Assembly: GCF_009900765.1 (NCBI RefSeq)
Contig: NZ_JAAABL010000015.1
Span: 1-64,000 of the forward strand
Length of the DNA: 64,000 nt
Direction: 5' to 3'
Source: Rhodovarius lipocyclicus
Lineage (GTDB): Bacteria > Pseudomonadota > Alphaproteobacteria > Acetobacterales > Acetobacteraceae
Shown here: in pieces, positions 53,500-63,555 of the stretch
How the letters are laid out: every line of letters starts with the position of its first letter
Position numbering within the stretch: the stretch's first letter is position 1
Made by a program: the position numbers and the translations under genes
Notes under the pieces: generated by a model
Database searches by the model: none
Told to the model about the DNA's origin: nothing
What the model saw: the letters and a program-made list of their open reading frames with translations, nothing else

Positions 53500-54762
53500 T
53501 CATCGCACGCCCAGGCTTTGCACTGCAACAGAAGCTGCCATGGCGGTCGCCTGCCGTGGGGCCGGCCGCGCCAGCACCTGTTCCAATGTGTTGAAGTGAT
53601 GATCCCAGCCGGGTTGTAAAAAGCCGGTGATGCGGGCGAGTTGCGCGGCGCGCGCGGCGCTGCCCGGCTGGGCGTAGTCCAGCACCGCGTCGCGCCAGCC
53701 CAGCCCGTCGATCGGGTGCAGATAATCGGGCACGCCCGCCCCCACTTCCCGCAGGGTGGGGATGTCGGCGCAGATGGCGGGGGTGCCGAGGCTCAGCGCC
53801 TCGATCAGCGGGATGCCGTAGCCCTCGGTGAAGCTGGGGAACAGCAGGGCGCGGGCGTGGCGCAGGGTGGCCGCGACCTCCGCGTCACTGGCGCGGGGGC
53901 GTTCCTCCACCAGGCCCTTCAGGCCCGGGGTGCGGTCCAGCATGCGGAACACCGTCTCATTCTGCCAGCCGCGCCGGCCCAGGATGATCAGGCGCGGGGC
54001 CCGTGGGCCCAGGCGCTCCGCCAAATCCCGCCACAGGTTCAGCAGCAGCAGGTGGTTCTTGCGTGGTTCGATGGTGCCGAGCGTGACGAAATACGGGTGC
54101 GGCGGGGGCGGGGTGTTGGGGATGCTGCGCAGCGGCGGCAGGTCGAAGCCCGGCGGGGCCACGAGGACGGGCGGAACCTCTCCGCCGCCGCCGGCGAAAT
54201 GGCCGACCAGTTCCACCCGCGTGGCGCCGCTGACCACCAGCACCGCGTCCGCCAGGGCCGAGGCCACCGCCAGCCGCCGGGCATGGGCGCGGGTCTGGCG
54301 CGGGCGGGCGTATTCCGGGTGGGTCAGGGGGATCAGGTCATGGATGATGGGCACGAAGCGGGCGCCGCGCCGCTTCAGCGCCGCGATCGGCGCGGCCTCC
54401 GACATGGATTGATGGGCCGTCAGCAGCAGCGCCGCCCGAGGCATCCGGGCGATGCGGCGCAGCAGGGCCGGGTGGCCCAGCCCGCTCAGCAGCCAGGCCC
54501 GCGCCGCCAGGCTGATGCCGCGCAGCCGCGCGCGCACCGCCTCTCCGCGGGTCACGCCCAGCCAGGCCTCCAGCAGCGCCATGGCCAGCGCATCGGGCAG
54601 CAGGCTGAAATGGCCATAGGGGGAGAGCGCCACGAAGCAGCGGTCCCGCGGTGGCAGGGTGGCGCAATGCCGCACATAGGCCAGTTCCACCCGATCGAGG
54701 CCTGACAGGGAGGCACGCCCGGCCGAGGAAAGCAGCCGGGAGATGTCCAGAAGCGGTTGCAA
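53500..54762 (-). CDS. Glycosyltransferase family 4 (GT-B fold)
   Basis: A 420-residue glycosyltransferase. The N-terminal acceptor lobe (VPIIHDLIPLTHPEYARP is the common GT4 mannosyltransferase block) is followed by VSGATRVELVGHF. The C-terminal donor lobe has YFVTLGTIEPRKNHLLLL and the E-x7-E motif within FPSFTEGYGIPLIEALSLGTPAICADI. It is cytoplasmic or membrane-peripheral. It leads the two-gene unit with the synthase, suggesting the two products meet in one glycolipid or anchored polysaccharide. Confidence 0.92.
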   Translation of the reverse strand: MQPLLDISRLLSSAGRASLSGLDRVELAYVRHCATLPPRDRCFVALSPYGHFSLLPDALAMALLEAWLGVTRGEAVRARLRGISLAARAWLLSGLGHPALLRRIARMPRAALLLTAHQSMSEAAPIAALKRRGARFVPIIHDLIPLTHPEYARPRQTRAHARRLAVASALADAVLVVSGATRVELVGHFAGGGGEVPPVLVAPPGFDLPPLRSIPNTPPPPHPYFVTLGTIEPRKNHLLLLNLWRDLAERLGPRAPRLIILGRRGWQNETVFRMLDRTPGLKGLVEERPRASDAEVAATLRHARALLFPSFTEGYGIPLIEALSLGTPAICADIPTLREVGAGVPDYLHPIDGLGWRDAVLDYAQPGSAARAAQLARITGFLQPGWDHHFNTLEQVLARPAPRQATAMAASVAVQSLGVR

Positions 54763-54963
54763 GACCTCCAGGACTCCTGGGCTGATGGGGTGAGCGGCGA
54801 AAGAATAACACCTTAACGCTTGGTTGCCCCTAGCGCGCGGGTCAGGAAAATTCAGTGTTCTCCAACACCATGTCGCGTATTTCGCTGATGAAAGTGGCAG
54901 AATGGCGGCCTGGACGGTCCCGGCGGCACCTGCTCAACTCTCCGGCAGACGACGGAGATCGAC

Positions 54964-55389
54964 ATGGCCATCTGGAAACGCCACCCCGACATCGCCGAGG
55001 TGCATGGCCGCCAGGAAGGCACTGTGAACGGACTGCTGGGCCTGCGCATCACCGAGGTGGGGGATGACTGGCTGCGCGGCGAGATGCCGGTGGATGAGCG
55101 CCATGTGCAGCCCTTCGGCATCCTGCATGGCGGGGTTTCCGTGGTGCTGGCCGAGACGCTGGGCTCGCTCGCCTCCATCCTGTGCTGCGAGGAGGACCAG
55201 ATGGCCGTGGGCCTCGAGATCAATGCCAACCACCTGCTGCCGGTGCCCAAGGGCGACCGCATCACGGGCGAATGCCGCGCCGTGCGGGTGGGGCGCGCCG
55301 TGCATGTCTGGAATATCGAGATCCGGCGCGGGGATGGCCGGCTGTCCTGCGTCTCGCGCCTGACCACCGCGATCGTGGAGCGCAGATAG
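54964..55389 (+). CDS. PaaI/YdiI-type hotdog thioesterase
   Basis: A 141-residue single-hotdog acyl-CoA thioesterase. The active-site helix is LHGGVSVVLAETLGSLAS (H55-G-G, catalytic E64), followed by VGLEINANHLLPVPKGDRITGECRAVRVGRAVHVWNIEI. Members hydrolyse aryl- or acyl-CoA, including 1,4-dihydroxy-2-naphthoyl-CoA in menaquinone synthesis. It is divergent from the glycosyltransferase/synthase unit, with a 201-base gap. Release of the synthase product is conceivable but unproven, as this family acts on CoA esters. Confidence 0.9.
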   Translation: MAIWKRHPDIAEVHGRQEGTVNGLLGLRITEVGDDWLRGEMPVDERHVQPFGILHGGVSVVLAETLGSLASILCCEEDQMAVGLEINANHLLPVPKGDRITGECRAVRVGRAVHVWNIEIRRGDGRLSCVSRLTTAIVERR

Positions 55390-55424
55390 TTCATTCGCAT
55401 GAAGCGCCGGATGAAGCGCCCGCA

Positions 55425-55441
55425 ATATTGCGTTGCAATAT
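55425..55441. promoter_or_regulatory. Palindrome ATATTGC-GTT-GCAATAT
   Basis: A perfect seven-base inverted repeat around GTT, in the 206-base gap between the thioesterase and the cysteine hydrolase. Its core TTGC-GTT-GCAA has the same form as the sites at 38742 and 38754. No -24/-12 promoter follows at the right distance. It could be a regulator site or end the thioesterase transcript. The rest of the gap shows nothing. Confidence 0.4.
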
Positions 55442-55595
55442 CACGGAGTTGTGGGCCACGCTCCCGTGATTGCACGCGCTGGTGGCGATCTGGTGGGCGG
55501 GTTGCCGGTCTCTTTGGCGCAGGCGTGATGGGGGGGGCGATTCGTCCCCCGCAATCCAGGATTGCAGGCCGCCGCCGGATGGTAGCGTGCCGGTC

Positions 55596-56300
55596 ATGCA
55601 CAAGTTCACCATCCCGCCTGAGATCTCCGCACGGGTCACGGCGCGCTGCGGCACGCCGCACCCCTTCGCCACGCTGAAGGGGCCACGCACCGCCCTGCTG
55701 GTGGTGGACATGCAGAACGCCTTCATGGATTCCAGCGTGGGCCATGCGGTGTGCCCCAACGCGCCCTTCATCGTGCCCGCCATCAACCGCCTGGCCACCG
55801 CCACGCGCGCGGCCGGCGGCGCCGTGTTCTGGATCATGAACACGCATGACGAGGCCTGCGACACCGAATGGTCCGTGATGCAGGACATGGTGACGCCCGC
55901 CGCGCGCGCGAAGCGCAACGCGGCGCTGGGGCGCGGCAGCAAGGGCTATCAGCTGTGGCCGCACCTGCAGGTGCGCGACGGCGACGAGCTGGTCGAGAAA
56001 TACCGCTTCAGCGCCCTGATCCCCGGCGGCGGCCCGCTGCTGGACAAGCTGCGCGCCCGCGGCATCGACACCGTGCTGGTGACCGGCACCGTCACCAATG
56101 TGTGCTGCGAGAGCACGGCGCGGGACGCGATGATGCTGAATTTCCGCACCATCATGGTCAGCGACGGCTGCGCCGCGATGAACGACGCCGAGCATGCCGC
56201 CAGCCTGATCAGCTTCCATCTGTTCTTCGGCGACGTGCTGACGGTGGAGCAGATCGAGGAGGCCTATGCGCGCTCCCGCCTGCTGGACCCGGTGGAATAA
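55596..56300 (+). CDS. Isochorismatase-family cysteine hydrolase
   Basis: A 234-residue amidohydrolase/ureidase-like enzyme. The catalytic triad is visible: D38 (VVDMQNAF), K135 (VEKYRFSAL) and C170 (VTGTVTNVCCESTARDAMM). In this family the TNVC-x-ESTARDA form is typical of ureidoacrylate, N-carbamoylsarcosine or biuret amidohydrolases rather than true isochorismatase. The start at 55596 gives family length. It is followed after 38 bases by an asparaginase, so the pair probably handles an amide or nitrogen source. Confidence 0.88.
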   Translation: MHKFTIPPEISARVTARCGTPHPFATLKGPRTALLVVDMQNAFMDSSVGHAVCPNAPFIVPAINRLATATRAAGGAVFWIMNTHDEACDTEWSVMQDMVTPAARAKRNAALGRGSKGYQLWPHLQVRDGDELVEKYRFSALIPGGGPLLDKLRARGIDTVLVTGTVTNVCCESTARDAMMLNFRTIMVSDGCAAMNDAEHAASLISFHLFFGDVLTVEQIEEAYARSRLLDPVE

Positions 56301-56338
56301 CCGCCCTTTCATACCCGCATCGCAGCCGGAGACACGCG

Positions 56339-57340
56339 TTGAGCAAGCCCAAGGTTCTTTTCATCGGCACGGGGGGCACGATCAGCGCGCTCTCCTCCGT
56401 CGGCCCCTTCGACATCATGGATTACGGCTCCAAGGGCCGTTTCATGCAGGCCGAGGAGATCGTCGAATACTGGCCCCAGGTGAAGGAGAAGGCGGAGGTG
56501 GTGCCGATCCGCTTCCGCAATGTCGCCAGCACCGCCATCGGCCCCGCCGAGTGGCTGGAGCTGCTGGAACTGGCGCATAAAAGCTACGCCGAGCATCCGG
56601 ATGCCGCCGGCATCGTGATCGGCCATGGCACCGCGACGCTGGAGGAGACGGCCTATTTCCTCTCCCTGGCGCACAAGCTGCCGGTGCCGATCGTGGTGGT
56701 GGGCGCGCAGCGGCCCTCCAGCGGGCTGTCCAGCGATGCGGGGATGAATTTGGCCAATGCCATCCGCGTGGCGGCCGACCCCGGCGCGCGCGGCCTGGGC
56801 GCGCTGGTGCTGCTGAACGATGAGGTGAACGCGGCGCGCGAGGTGACCAAGACCAGCACCGGCCGCATGCAGACCTTCCGCAGCCCGGATTTCGGCTGCC
56901 TGGCCCATGCCGATGGCGACACCATCGCCTGGTACCGCAAGCCGTTGCGCCGCCTGGCGCCGGATACGGAATTCGACGTGCGCGGGCTGACCAGCCTGCC
57001 GCGCGTGGATGTCATGTACAGCTATGCCGGCAGCGACGGCGCGGCGGCCGCCGCCTATGTGGCCGCCGGCGCCAGGGGCATCGTGATCGCGGGCTTCGCG
57101 CCCGGCTTCGTCAGCCCCGGTGAGGCCGATGCGCTGGCCGCGGCGGCGGCCAAGGGCGTGGTCGTGGTCTGCGCCACCCGCGCGGGCTCCGGCCGGTCCT
57201 TCGGCACCAGCCGCAAGCGTGAGCTGGGCTTCCTGGATGCCGACAACCTGACGGTGCAGAAGGCGCGCATCCTGCTGTCCCTCGCGCTGACCCGCACGAC
57301 GGACAAGGCCGAGATCGCCCGGATGTTCGCGGAGTACTGA
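56339..57340 (+). CDS. Asparaginase-family amidohydrolase, TTG start
   Basis: A 333-residue L-asparaginase-fold protein. Nucleophile T14 in GTGGTIS, second threonine T98 in GHGTATLEET, K171 in EVTKT. Classic asparaginases have T-D at the second site (T89-D90 of the E. coli type II enzyme). Here the Asp is A99, so substrate or rate may differ. No signal peptide, so cytoplasmic. The start is TTG at 56339 with GGAG seven bases upstream; in-frame ATGs lie only far inside. It is co-directional with the cysteine hydrolase. Confidence 0.85.
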   Translation: MSKPKVLFIGTGGTISALSSVGPFDIMDYGSKGRFMQAEEIVEYWPQVKEKAEVVPIRFRNVASTAIGPAEWLELLELAHKSYAEHPDAAGIVIGHGTATLEETAYFLSLAHKLPVPIVVVGAQRPSSGLSSDAGMNLANAIRVAADPGARGLGALVLLNDEVNAAREVTKTSTGRMQTFRSPDFGCLAHADGDTIAWYRKPLRRLAPDTEFDVRGLTSLPRVDVMYSYAGSDGAAAAAYVAAGARGIVIAGFAPGFVSPGEADALAAAAAKGVVVVCATRAGSGRSFGTSRKRELGFLDADNLTVQKARILLSLALTRTTDKAEIARMFAEY

Positions 57341-57398
57341 GCGCATCCCGGCAAGATCGGGCTGGATCGGCCACCCCAGCCGGGCGCAACATGGCGCG

Positions 57399-58136
57399 AT
57401 GAACCGCTTCCTCGCCCTGTTCCTGTTGTTGCCCGGCCTGGCCTGGGCCCAGGCTTCGGTGACCCCGGCCCCCACCCGCTGGCATGCCGTGCTGGTGGCG
57501 GGCGACCCCAGCCTGGAGGTTTGGGACGCGGCGGTGGAATCCTTGGGCCTGGGGCTGGAGCGCGGCGGCGGGCTGGCCAGCTTGCGCCGTTTCTCCGCCC
57601 GGCAGGACCGCACCACCCAGGGGGCCGAGCCCGCGACACCCGACCGTGTGCTGGCCGCCATCGCCCAAATGCGCCCCGGCCCGGGGGAAGCCTGCCTGGT
57701 GTTCCTGACCATGCATGGCGTGCCGAACCAGGGGCTGGCCTTTCCCCTGTCCCGGCAGGCGGTGGGGCCGGCGCCGCTGGATGCGGCACTCTCCCAGGGG
57801 TGCGGGCGGGCGCCGACCTTCGTCGTGGTGTCGGCCTGCTACAGCGGCGGCTTCGCGGCGGCGCCGATGGCGCGGCCCAACCGGGTGATCCTGACCGCCG
57901 CGCGGGCGGACCGCTCCAGCTTCGGCTGCGGCGCGCAGTTCAGCCTGACCGTGTTCGACCGCTGCGTGATCACGGCGATGATGGTGGGGCAGGGCGGCGC
58001 GCCCGGGGTGGCCCGGTCGGCGCGGGATTGCGTGGCGGCCGAGGAAGCCCGCCAGAACATGCGCCCGCCCAGCGAACCCCAGGCCTATATCGGCGCCGAG
58101 GCGGTCGCGCTGGTGCCCCGGCTGCGGAAGAACTGA
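57399..58136 (+). CDS. Secreted C13-family (caspase-like) cysteine protease
   Basis: A 245-residue protein with a signal peptide (MNRFLALFLLLPGLAWA-QA). The caspase-haemoglobinase fold shows H106 (FLTMHG) and C147 (VVSACYSGGF), the legumain-type dyad, followed by ILTAARADRSSFGC. Bacterial C13 proteins of this size are poorly characterised; an asparaginyl-endopeptidase-like or transamidase activity in the periplasm is the family expectation. It lies 58 bases after the asparaginase gene and ends 4 bases from the convergent hydrolase at 58141. Confidence 0.82.
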   Translation: MNRFLALFLLLPGLAWAQASVTPAPTRWHAVLVAGDPSLEVWDAAVESLGLGLERGGGLASLRRFSARQDRTTQGAEPATPDRVLAAIAQMRPGPGEACLVFLTMHGVPNQGLAFPLSRQAVGPAPLDAALSQGCGRAPTFVVVSACYSGGFAAAPMARPNRVILTAARADRSSFGCGAQFSLTVFDRCVITAMMVGQGGAPGVARSARDCVAAEEARQNMRPPSEPQAYIGAEAVALVPRLRKN

Positions 58137-58140
58137 GCGC

Positions 58141-59166
58141 CTATCGCCACAGCCCCCGCGCGGCCAGCCAGTCCTGCACCAGCTTCGCGACCTCATCGCT
58201 GTTGCGGTCCATCATGATCATGTGGCTGTTGCCGCGGATGCCGCGTTCCGGCAGGTCCACCACGTCCACGCTGCCGCCGGCGGCGCGCACCGCCTCCGCG
58301 AAGCGCACGCCATTGCCGCGGATGGTGGGCCAGCGCGAATCCTGGGCGATGTAGTCGCCATAGACCATCAGCACCGGCACGTTGCGCAGGGCCTCCACCC
58401 GGGCCGGGTCGCCCACCGCGGCGGGTTCGATCAGCACCAGGGCGCGCACCAGATCGGGCCGGGCCTGGGCCGCGCGCCAGCCGAACTGGCCCGCCTGGCT
58501 GTGCACCATCACCACTGAGGGGCCGGTGCGTTCCAGCAGAGCGAGATAGGCCTCCAGCGTCAGGGTGTCCGTGGTGGTGAAGCGCGGCACGATCTGGCGC
58601 ATGAAGTTCATGTAGCTGTCGCGGTCGGCGGGGAACTGGTTGCCGGGAAGCAGCTCCTGCCGGGCATAGCTGCCCTGGCCCGCGCCGATGCGGAAACGCT
58701 CATAGGGGTTGTCGAGCGTGACGGTCAGCGCTTGGCTGTTCGTCTGCTCGGGGATCTGCGTCCAGCCGGCGCGGCCGCGTTCCACCGCGTCACTGACGAC
58801 CACATGCCAACCCTGGCGCAGGAAGTAGTGCTGCCAGCCCTCGCGGCCGTCGGGAGTGGTTTCCCAGGTCACGCCGGTCAGCCCCCCGCCATGCCACATC
58901 AGCAGCGGCGCCGCGCCGCGCAGGGGGCGGGGCACGAAATACTGGGCGTACATGGAGGCCATGAGATAGGTGCCGTTCGGGTCCACCCGGGCTGGCACGC
59001 CGCCCGGGGAGAACAGCACGTCGCGCACGGGCTGGCCGCTGATCACCACCTCCCGCCCGCCGACATGGAAGCTGCCGAAGCGTTCCAGCGTGATGGGTTC
59101 GGCGTTCACGGCCTGGGCCATGAGCAGGGGGGCGGCCGCCAGGGCCGCGCGCAGCAGGTGGCGCAT
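58141..59166 (-). CDS. Secreted alpha/beta hydrolase (esterase-like)
   Basis: A 341-residue protein with a signal peptide (MRHLLRAALAAAPLLMAQAVNA). Alpha/beta-hydrolase marks: the oxyanion segment LMWHGGGLTG, nucleophile serine in VMVHSQAGQFGW, an acidic residue in LVLIEPAA (Glu in place of Asp, or the YGDY Asp), and the catalytic histidine in GNSHMIMM. GGAGG lies 8 bases upstream on the coding strand. Substrate unknown. It is a single gene; the 139-base gap to phoB contains a GGCAGG/CCTGCC hairpin that may terminate the phosphate operon. Confidence 0.85.
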   Translation of the reverse strand: MRHLLRAALAAAPLLMAQAVNAEPITLERFGSFHVGGREVVISGQPVRDVLFSPGGVPARVDPNGTYLMASMYAQYFVPRPLRGAAPLLMWHGGGLTGVTWETTPDGREGWQHYFLRQGWHVVVSDAVERGRAGWTQIPEQTNSQALTVTLDNPYERFRIGAGQGSYARQELLPGNQFPADRDSYMNFMRQIVPRFTTTDTLTLEAYLALLERTGPSVVMVHSQAGQFGWRAAQARPDLVRALVLIEPAAVGDPARVEALRNVPVLMVYGDYIAQDSRWPTIRGNGVRFAEAVRAAGGSVDVVDLPERGIRGNSHMIMMDRNSDEVAKLVQDWLAARGLWR

Positions 59167-59305
59167 GATGTTTCCTCCGTCATTGGCGGGCAGGCTGCCC
59201 GAAGGCGGCCGGCCTGCCAAGCGAGGGAAGAGCACCTGCCGCCGCCCGGCGTCCGAGGGCACGACAAAGACAGCGTGACGCCAGCGGCCCTTCAGGCCGC
59301 GCGCA

Positions 59306-60025
<720 letters not shown>

Positions 60026-60047
60026 GTCGTGCTCCTTTCGAAGGGGC

Positions 60048-60773
60048 TTAATCCGGCGCGCGCACCACGGCATAGGCCGAGCTGTCGGCCTTGGGGCGCT
60101 CATCGGGCAGGTTTTCCCCGACCACGGCGAAATGCACGCGCTCGGCGATGTTGGTGGCGTGGTCGCCGATCCGTTCCAGGTTCTTGGCGACAAACAGCAG
60201 GTGGGTGGCCGCGGTGATGTTGCGCGGGTCCTCCATCATGAAGGTCAGCAATTCGCGGAAGATGCCGTTGTAGATGTCATCCACCTGCTCATCGCTGGCC
60301 CAGACCTCATCGGCGCGGGCGACATCGTCGTTCACCAGCGCGTCGATGGCGCCCTTCAGGTTCTCCTGCACCAGGTGCGCCAGGCGGCTGAACCCGTTCA
60401 TGGAGGAGAAGGCCGGCTGGTTGGCGATCACGATCGAACGCTTGGCGGCGTTGCGGGCGTAGTCGCCGATGCGCTCCAGGTCCTGGCTCACCTTCATGCA
60501 GGCGATGATGAGGCGCAGGTCGGCGGCCATGGGCTGGCGCAGCGCCAGCAGGCGCACGCTGAACTGCTCGATCTCGCGCTCCAGCGCGTCGATCTCGGCG
60601 TCGCGCGTGACGACCTGGGCCGCCAGTTCGGTGTCGCGGCGGACCAGGGCGCGGGTGCTGTCGTCCACCTGCTGCTCGGCCAGCCCGCCCATGCGCGCGA
60701 TCATGGCGCGCAGGCGCTTCAGCTCCTGGTCATAGGAGGTGACGATATGCTGGGAGGATTCGTTCGTGGGCAT
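60048..60773 (-). CDS. phoU: Phosphate transport regulator PhoU
   Basis: A 241-residue protein of two three-helix PhoU domains that links the Pst transporter to PhoR and keeps the regulon off when phosphate is plentiful. Both metal-binding E/D-x3-D motifs are seen: QHIVTSYDQELKRLRAMIARMGGLAEQQ at the start and RNITAATHLLFVAKNLERIGDHATNIAERV near the end. It sits 17 bases after pstB and 22 before phoB. Confidence 0.97.
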   Translation of the reverse strand: MPTNESSQHIVTSYDQELKRLRAMIARMGGLAEQQVDDSTRALVRRDTELAAQVVTRDAEIDALEREIEQFSVRLLALRQPMAADLRLIIACMKVSQDLERIGDYARNAAKRSIVIANQPAFSSMNGFSRLAHLVQENLKGAIDALVNDDVARADEVWASDEQVDDIYNGIFRELLTFMMEDPRNITAATHLLFVAKNLERIGDHATNIAERVHFAVVGENLPDERPKADSSAYAVVRAPD

Positions 60774-60790
60774 GTTTCTGTCCCCCTGGC

Positions 60791-61624
60791 TCAGCCGAAC
60801 CGGCCGGTGATGTAGTCCTGCGTGCGCGGGTGCTTGGGTGCCGTGAACAGCTGGGCGGCGGGGGCCACCTCGATCAGCTCACCCAGGTAGAAGAACGCTA
60901 CCTGGTCCGCGCAGCGGGCGGCCTGCTGCATGTTGTGGGTGACGATGGCGATGGTGAAATCGCGCTTCAGCTCGTCGATCAGCTCCTCGATCTTCAGGGT
61001 GGAGATCGGGTCGAGCGCCGAGGTCGGTTCGTCCAGCAGGATCACTTCCGGGCGCACCGCGATGGTGCGCGCGATGCACAGGCGCTGCTGCTGCCCGCCC
61101 GACAGCCCCATGGCGGAGGTATGCAGCCGGTCCTTTACCTCGCCCCAGATGGCGGCGCGGGTCAGGGCCCATTCGATGCGGGCGGCCATGTCGGCCTTGT
61201 TCAGCTTCTCATGCAGGCGGATGCCGAAGGCGATGTTTTCCCAGATGGTCATCGGGAAGGGCGTGGGCTTCTGGAACACCATCCCGATGCGAGAGCGCAG
61301 CTCGTTCACATCCAGCTTCGGGTCCAGGATGTTGTGGCCGTCCATCAGCACCTCGCCCTCGGCGCGCTGGCCGGGGTAGAGGCTGAACATGCGGTTCAGC
61401 ACGCGCAGCAGCGTGGACTTGCCGCAGCCGGAGGGGCCGATCATGCCCGTCACCTGGCGTTCGGGCAGGTCGAAGTTGATGCCCTTCAGCGCCTTGGGCA
61501 GGCCGGCGGCATAGTAGAAATCCAGGTTGCGGACACTGACGCGGGCCTGCTGGCTGACGGCGGCCTCGCTGCGGGCCTGAACGCCGCCGAAGCCGGAAGC
61601 CGGGTTGGTTTCGGTCATGGACAT
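60791..61624 (-). CDS. pstB: Phosphate ABC transporter ATPase PstB
   Basis: A 277-residue ATPase. Walker [10 protein letters not shown], PstB-specific [27 protein letters not shown] and [23 protein letters not shown], signature [15 protein letters not shown], Walker [17 protein letters not shown], and C-terminal [36 protein letters not shown]. Complete. Part of the Pst operon. Confidence 0.98.
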   Translation of the reverse strand: MSMTETNPASGFGGVQARSEAAVSQQARVSVRNLDFYYAAGLPKALKGINFDLPERQVTGMIGPSGCGKSTLLRVLNRMFSLYPGQRAEGEVLMDGHNILDPKLDVNELRSRIGMVFQKPTPFPMTIWENIAFGIRLHEKLNKADMAARIEWALTRAAIWGEVKDRLHTSAMGLSGGQQQRLCIARTIAVRPEVILLDEPTSALDPISTLKIEELIDELKRDFTIAIVTHNMQQAARCADQVAFFYLGELIEVAPAAQLFTAPKHPRTQDYITGRFG

Positions 61625-61635
61625 CGGGGGCTCCG

Positions 61636-62541
61636 TTACTTGCGCCGCGCCAGGAACAGGCGGGCGGAGATGTTGATGGCAAGCACGCCGAGCGTGACGA
61701 TCAGGGCACCGGTCCAGGCCAGGGCGATCAGGTCCGGGAAGCCGGAATTGGCCTGCTGGTAGATGGCGATGGGCAGGCTGCCCATGGCATTGCCCAGGTT
61801 CCAGCTGACGATGTTGTTGCCGAAGCTGGTCAGCAGCAGCGGCGCGGTCTCACCGGCGATGCGGGCGAAGGCCAGCAGCACGCCGGTGACGATGCCCGAC
61901 AGCGCGGCGCGATAGGCGATGAGGGTGATCATCTTCCATTTCGGCGCGCCCAGGCCGATCACGGCCTCCCGCAGCGTGTTGGGCAGCAGCTGCAGCATGT
62001 CCTCCGTCGTGCGGACCACGACGGGGATGACCAGGATGGCGAGCGCCACCGACCCCGCGATGGCGGAGAAGCCGCCCGCCGGCAGCACCAGCAGCTGATA
62101 GACGAACAGGCCCACCAGCACCGAGGGGGCGGAGAGCAGCACGTCCGACACGAAGCGCACCGCGTTGCCCAGCGCCGAGCCCCGGGCGTATTCCGACAGG
62201 TAGGTGCCGACCAGGATGCCGATGGGCGTGCCGATCAGGATGCCCATGCCCGACTGCACCAGCGTGCCCAGGATGGCGTGCAGCAGCCCGCCCGCCGGCG
62301 CGTCGGGGTCGCCATAGGTGGTGGGCTGGAATTCGCGGGTGAAGGTCAGCAGGTCCAGCCGCGGCAGACCCTTCACCAGCAGGGTGAACAGGATGGAGGC
62401 CAGGAAGAACAGCCCCACCAGCGTGGCGCCGATGCAGAACAGGCGCACGGTGTGGTCGATCAGGCGCCGGCGGCGGCTCATGGCGCGCGCGGTCGCGTGT
62501 TCGGCGGCGGTGCGGGTGAAGGCGATGGTCGTGGTGCTCAT
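61636..62541 (-). CDS. pstA: Phosphate ABC transporter permease PstA
   Basis: A 301-residue inner-membrane permease with six spans. An N-terminal basic region precedes the first helix ([19 protein letters not shown]). PstA-type features are [35 protein letters not shown] and the EAA loop [28 protein letters not shown]. It follows pstC by 5 bases. Confidence 0.97.
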   Translation of the reverse strand: MSTTTIAFTRTAAEHATARAMSRRRRLIDHTVRLFCIGATLVGLFFLASILFTLLVKGLPRLDLLTFTREFQPTTYGDPDAPAGGLLHAILGTLVQSGMGILIGTPIGILVGTYLSEYARGSALGNAVRFVSDVLLSAPSVLVGLFVYQLLVLPAGGFSAIAGSVALAILVIPVVVRTTEDMLQLLPNTLREAVIGLGAPKWKMITLIAYRAALSGIVTGVLLAFARIAGETAPLLLTSFGNNIVSWNLGNAMGSLPIAIYQQANSGFPDLIALAWTGALIVTLGVLAINISARLFLARRK

Positions 62542-62546
62542 GGCGG

Positions 62547-63512
62547 TCAGGCCTTCAGCCGGGAGCGCAGGAGCCAGCGCGAGATGGCCAGCACGATGAA
62601 GGAGATGACGAACAGGATGAAGCCCAGCGCGAACAGCGAGGACTGCTTCAGGCTGCCCGCCAGGCTTTCCGGGAATTCCATGGCGACGACGGAGGCGATG
62701 GTGGTGGTGGCATCGAAGATGCTGCCGGCCATGCGGTTGGCGTTGCCGATCACGAAGGTGACGGCCATCGTCTCACCCAGCGCGCGGCCCAGGCCCAGCA
62801 TGATGCCGCCCACGACGGAGGTGCGGGTGTAGGGCAGCACCACGCTGCGGACCACTTCCCAGCGCGTGGCGCCGAGGCCGTAGGCGCTTTCCTTGAACAC
62901 CGCGGGCACCTGCTCGAACACGTCGCGCATGGTGGCCGCGATGAAGGGGATGATCATGATGGCGATCACCAGGGCGGCGGCGAAGATGGAAGTGCCGGCG
63001 TAGTTGCTGCTCTCGAACAGGAAGCCGATGAGCGGGATGGCGGCCAGTTCCTCGCCGAAGGCGAACTGGATCTTCTGCTGCACGAAGGGCACCAGCACGA
63101 ACAGGCCCCACATGCCGAAGATGATGGAGGGGACGGCGGCCAGCAGCTCGATCGCGATGCCCACCGGGCGGCGCAGCCATTGGGGCGCCAGCTCCGTCAG
63201 GAAGAAGGCGATGCCGAAGGCCAGCGGCACGGCCAGCAGGATGGCCAGCAGTGAGGACAGGATGGTGCCCGCGACCGCCACGGCCGCGCCGTAGCTCTCG
63301 CGGCCCTCGACCGGGTTCCAGTCGGTGCTGACCAGGAAGTGCAGGCCGAAATGGCGGAAGGCGGGCAGGCCGCCCAGGAACAGGGTGAGGATGATGCCAC
63401 CCAGCAGCAGCAGGACAAGCAGCCCCGCGCCTTTGCACAGCCAGGCGAACACCAGGTCTCCGGTGGCGCCGGAACTGCGGCGGATCACCTGATCGGAAGT
63501 GGTTGCGGACAC
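62547..63512 (-). CDS. pstC: Phosphate ABC transporter permease PstC, GTG start
   Basis: A 321-residue inner-membrane permease. First span GLLVLLLLGGIILTLFLGGLPAF, then STDWNPVEGRESYGA, GTILSSLLAILLAVPLAFGIAFFLTELAP and the EAA loop VFKESAYGLGATRWEVVRSVVLPYTRTSV. I place the start at the GTG at 63512, which gives family length and leaves room for the hairpin before it; a TTG at 63581 would add 23 unlikely residues. Confidence 0.94.
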   Translation of the reverse strand: MSATTSDQVIRRSSGATGDLVFAWLCKGAGLLVLLLLGGIILTLFLGGLPAFRHFGLHFLVSTDWNPVEGRESYGAAVAVAGTILSSLLAILLAVPLAFGIAFFLTELAPQWLRRPVGIAIELLAAVPSIIFGMWGLFVLVPFVQQKIQFAFGEELAAIPLIGFLFESSNYAGTSIFAAALVIAIMIIPFIAATMRDVFEQVPAVFKESAYGLGATRWEVVRSVVLPYTRTSVVGGIMLGLGRALGETMAVTFVIGNANRMAGSIFDATTTIASVVAMEFPESLAGSLKQSSLFALGFILFVISFIVLAISRWLLRSRLKA

Positions 63513-63555
63513 GCGCGGCCCTTTTTCGCTGAACTCAGGCAGGGGGGAATAAGGT

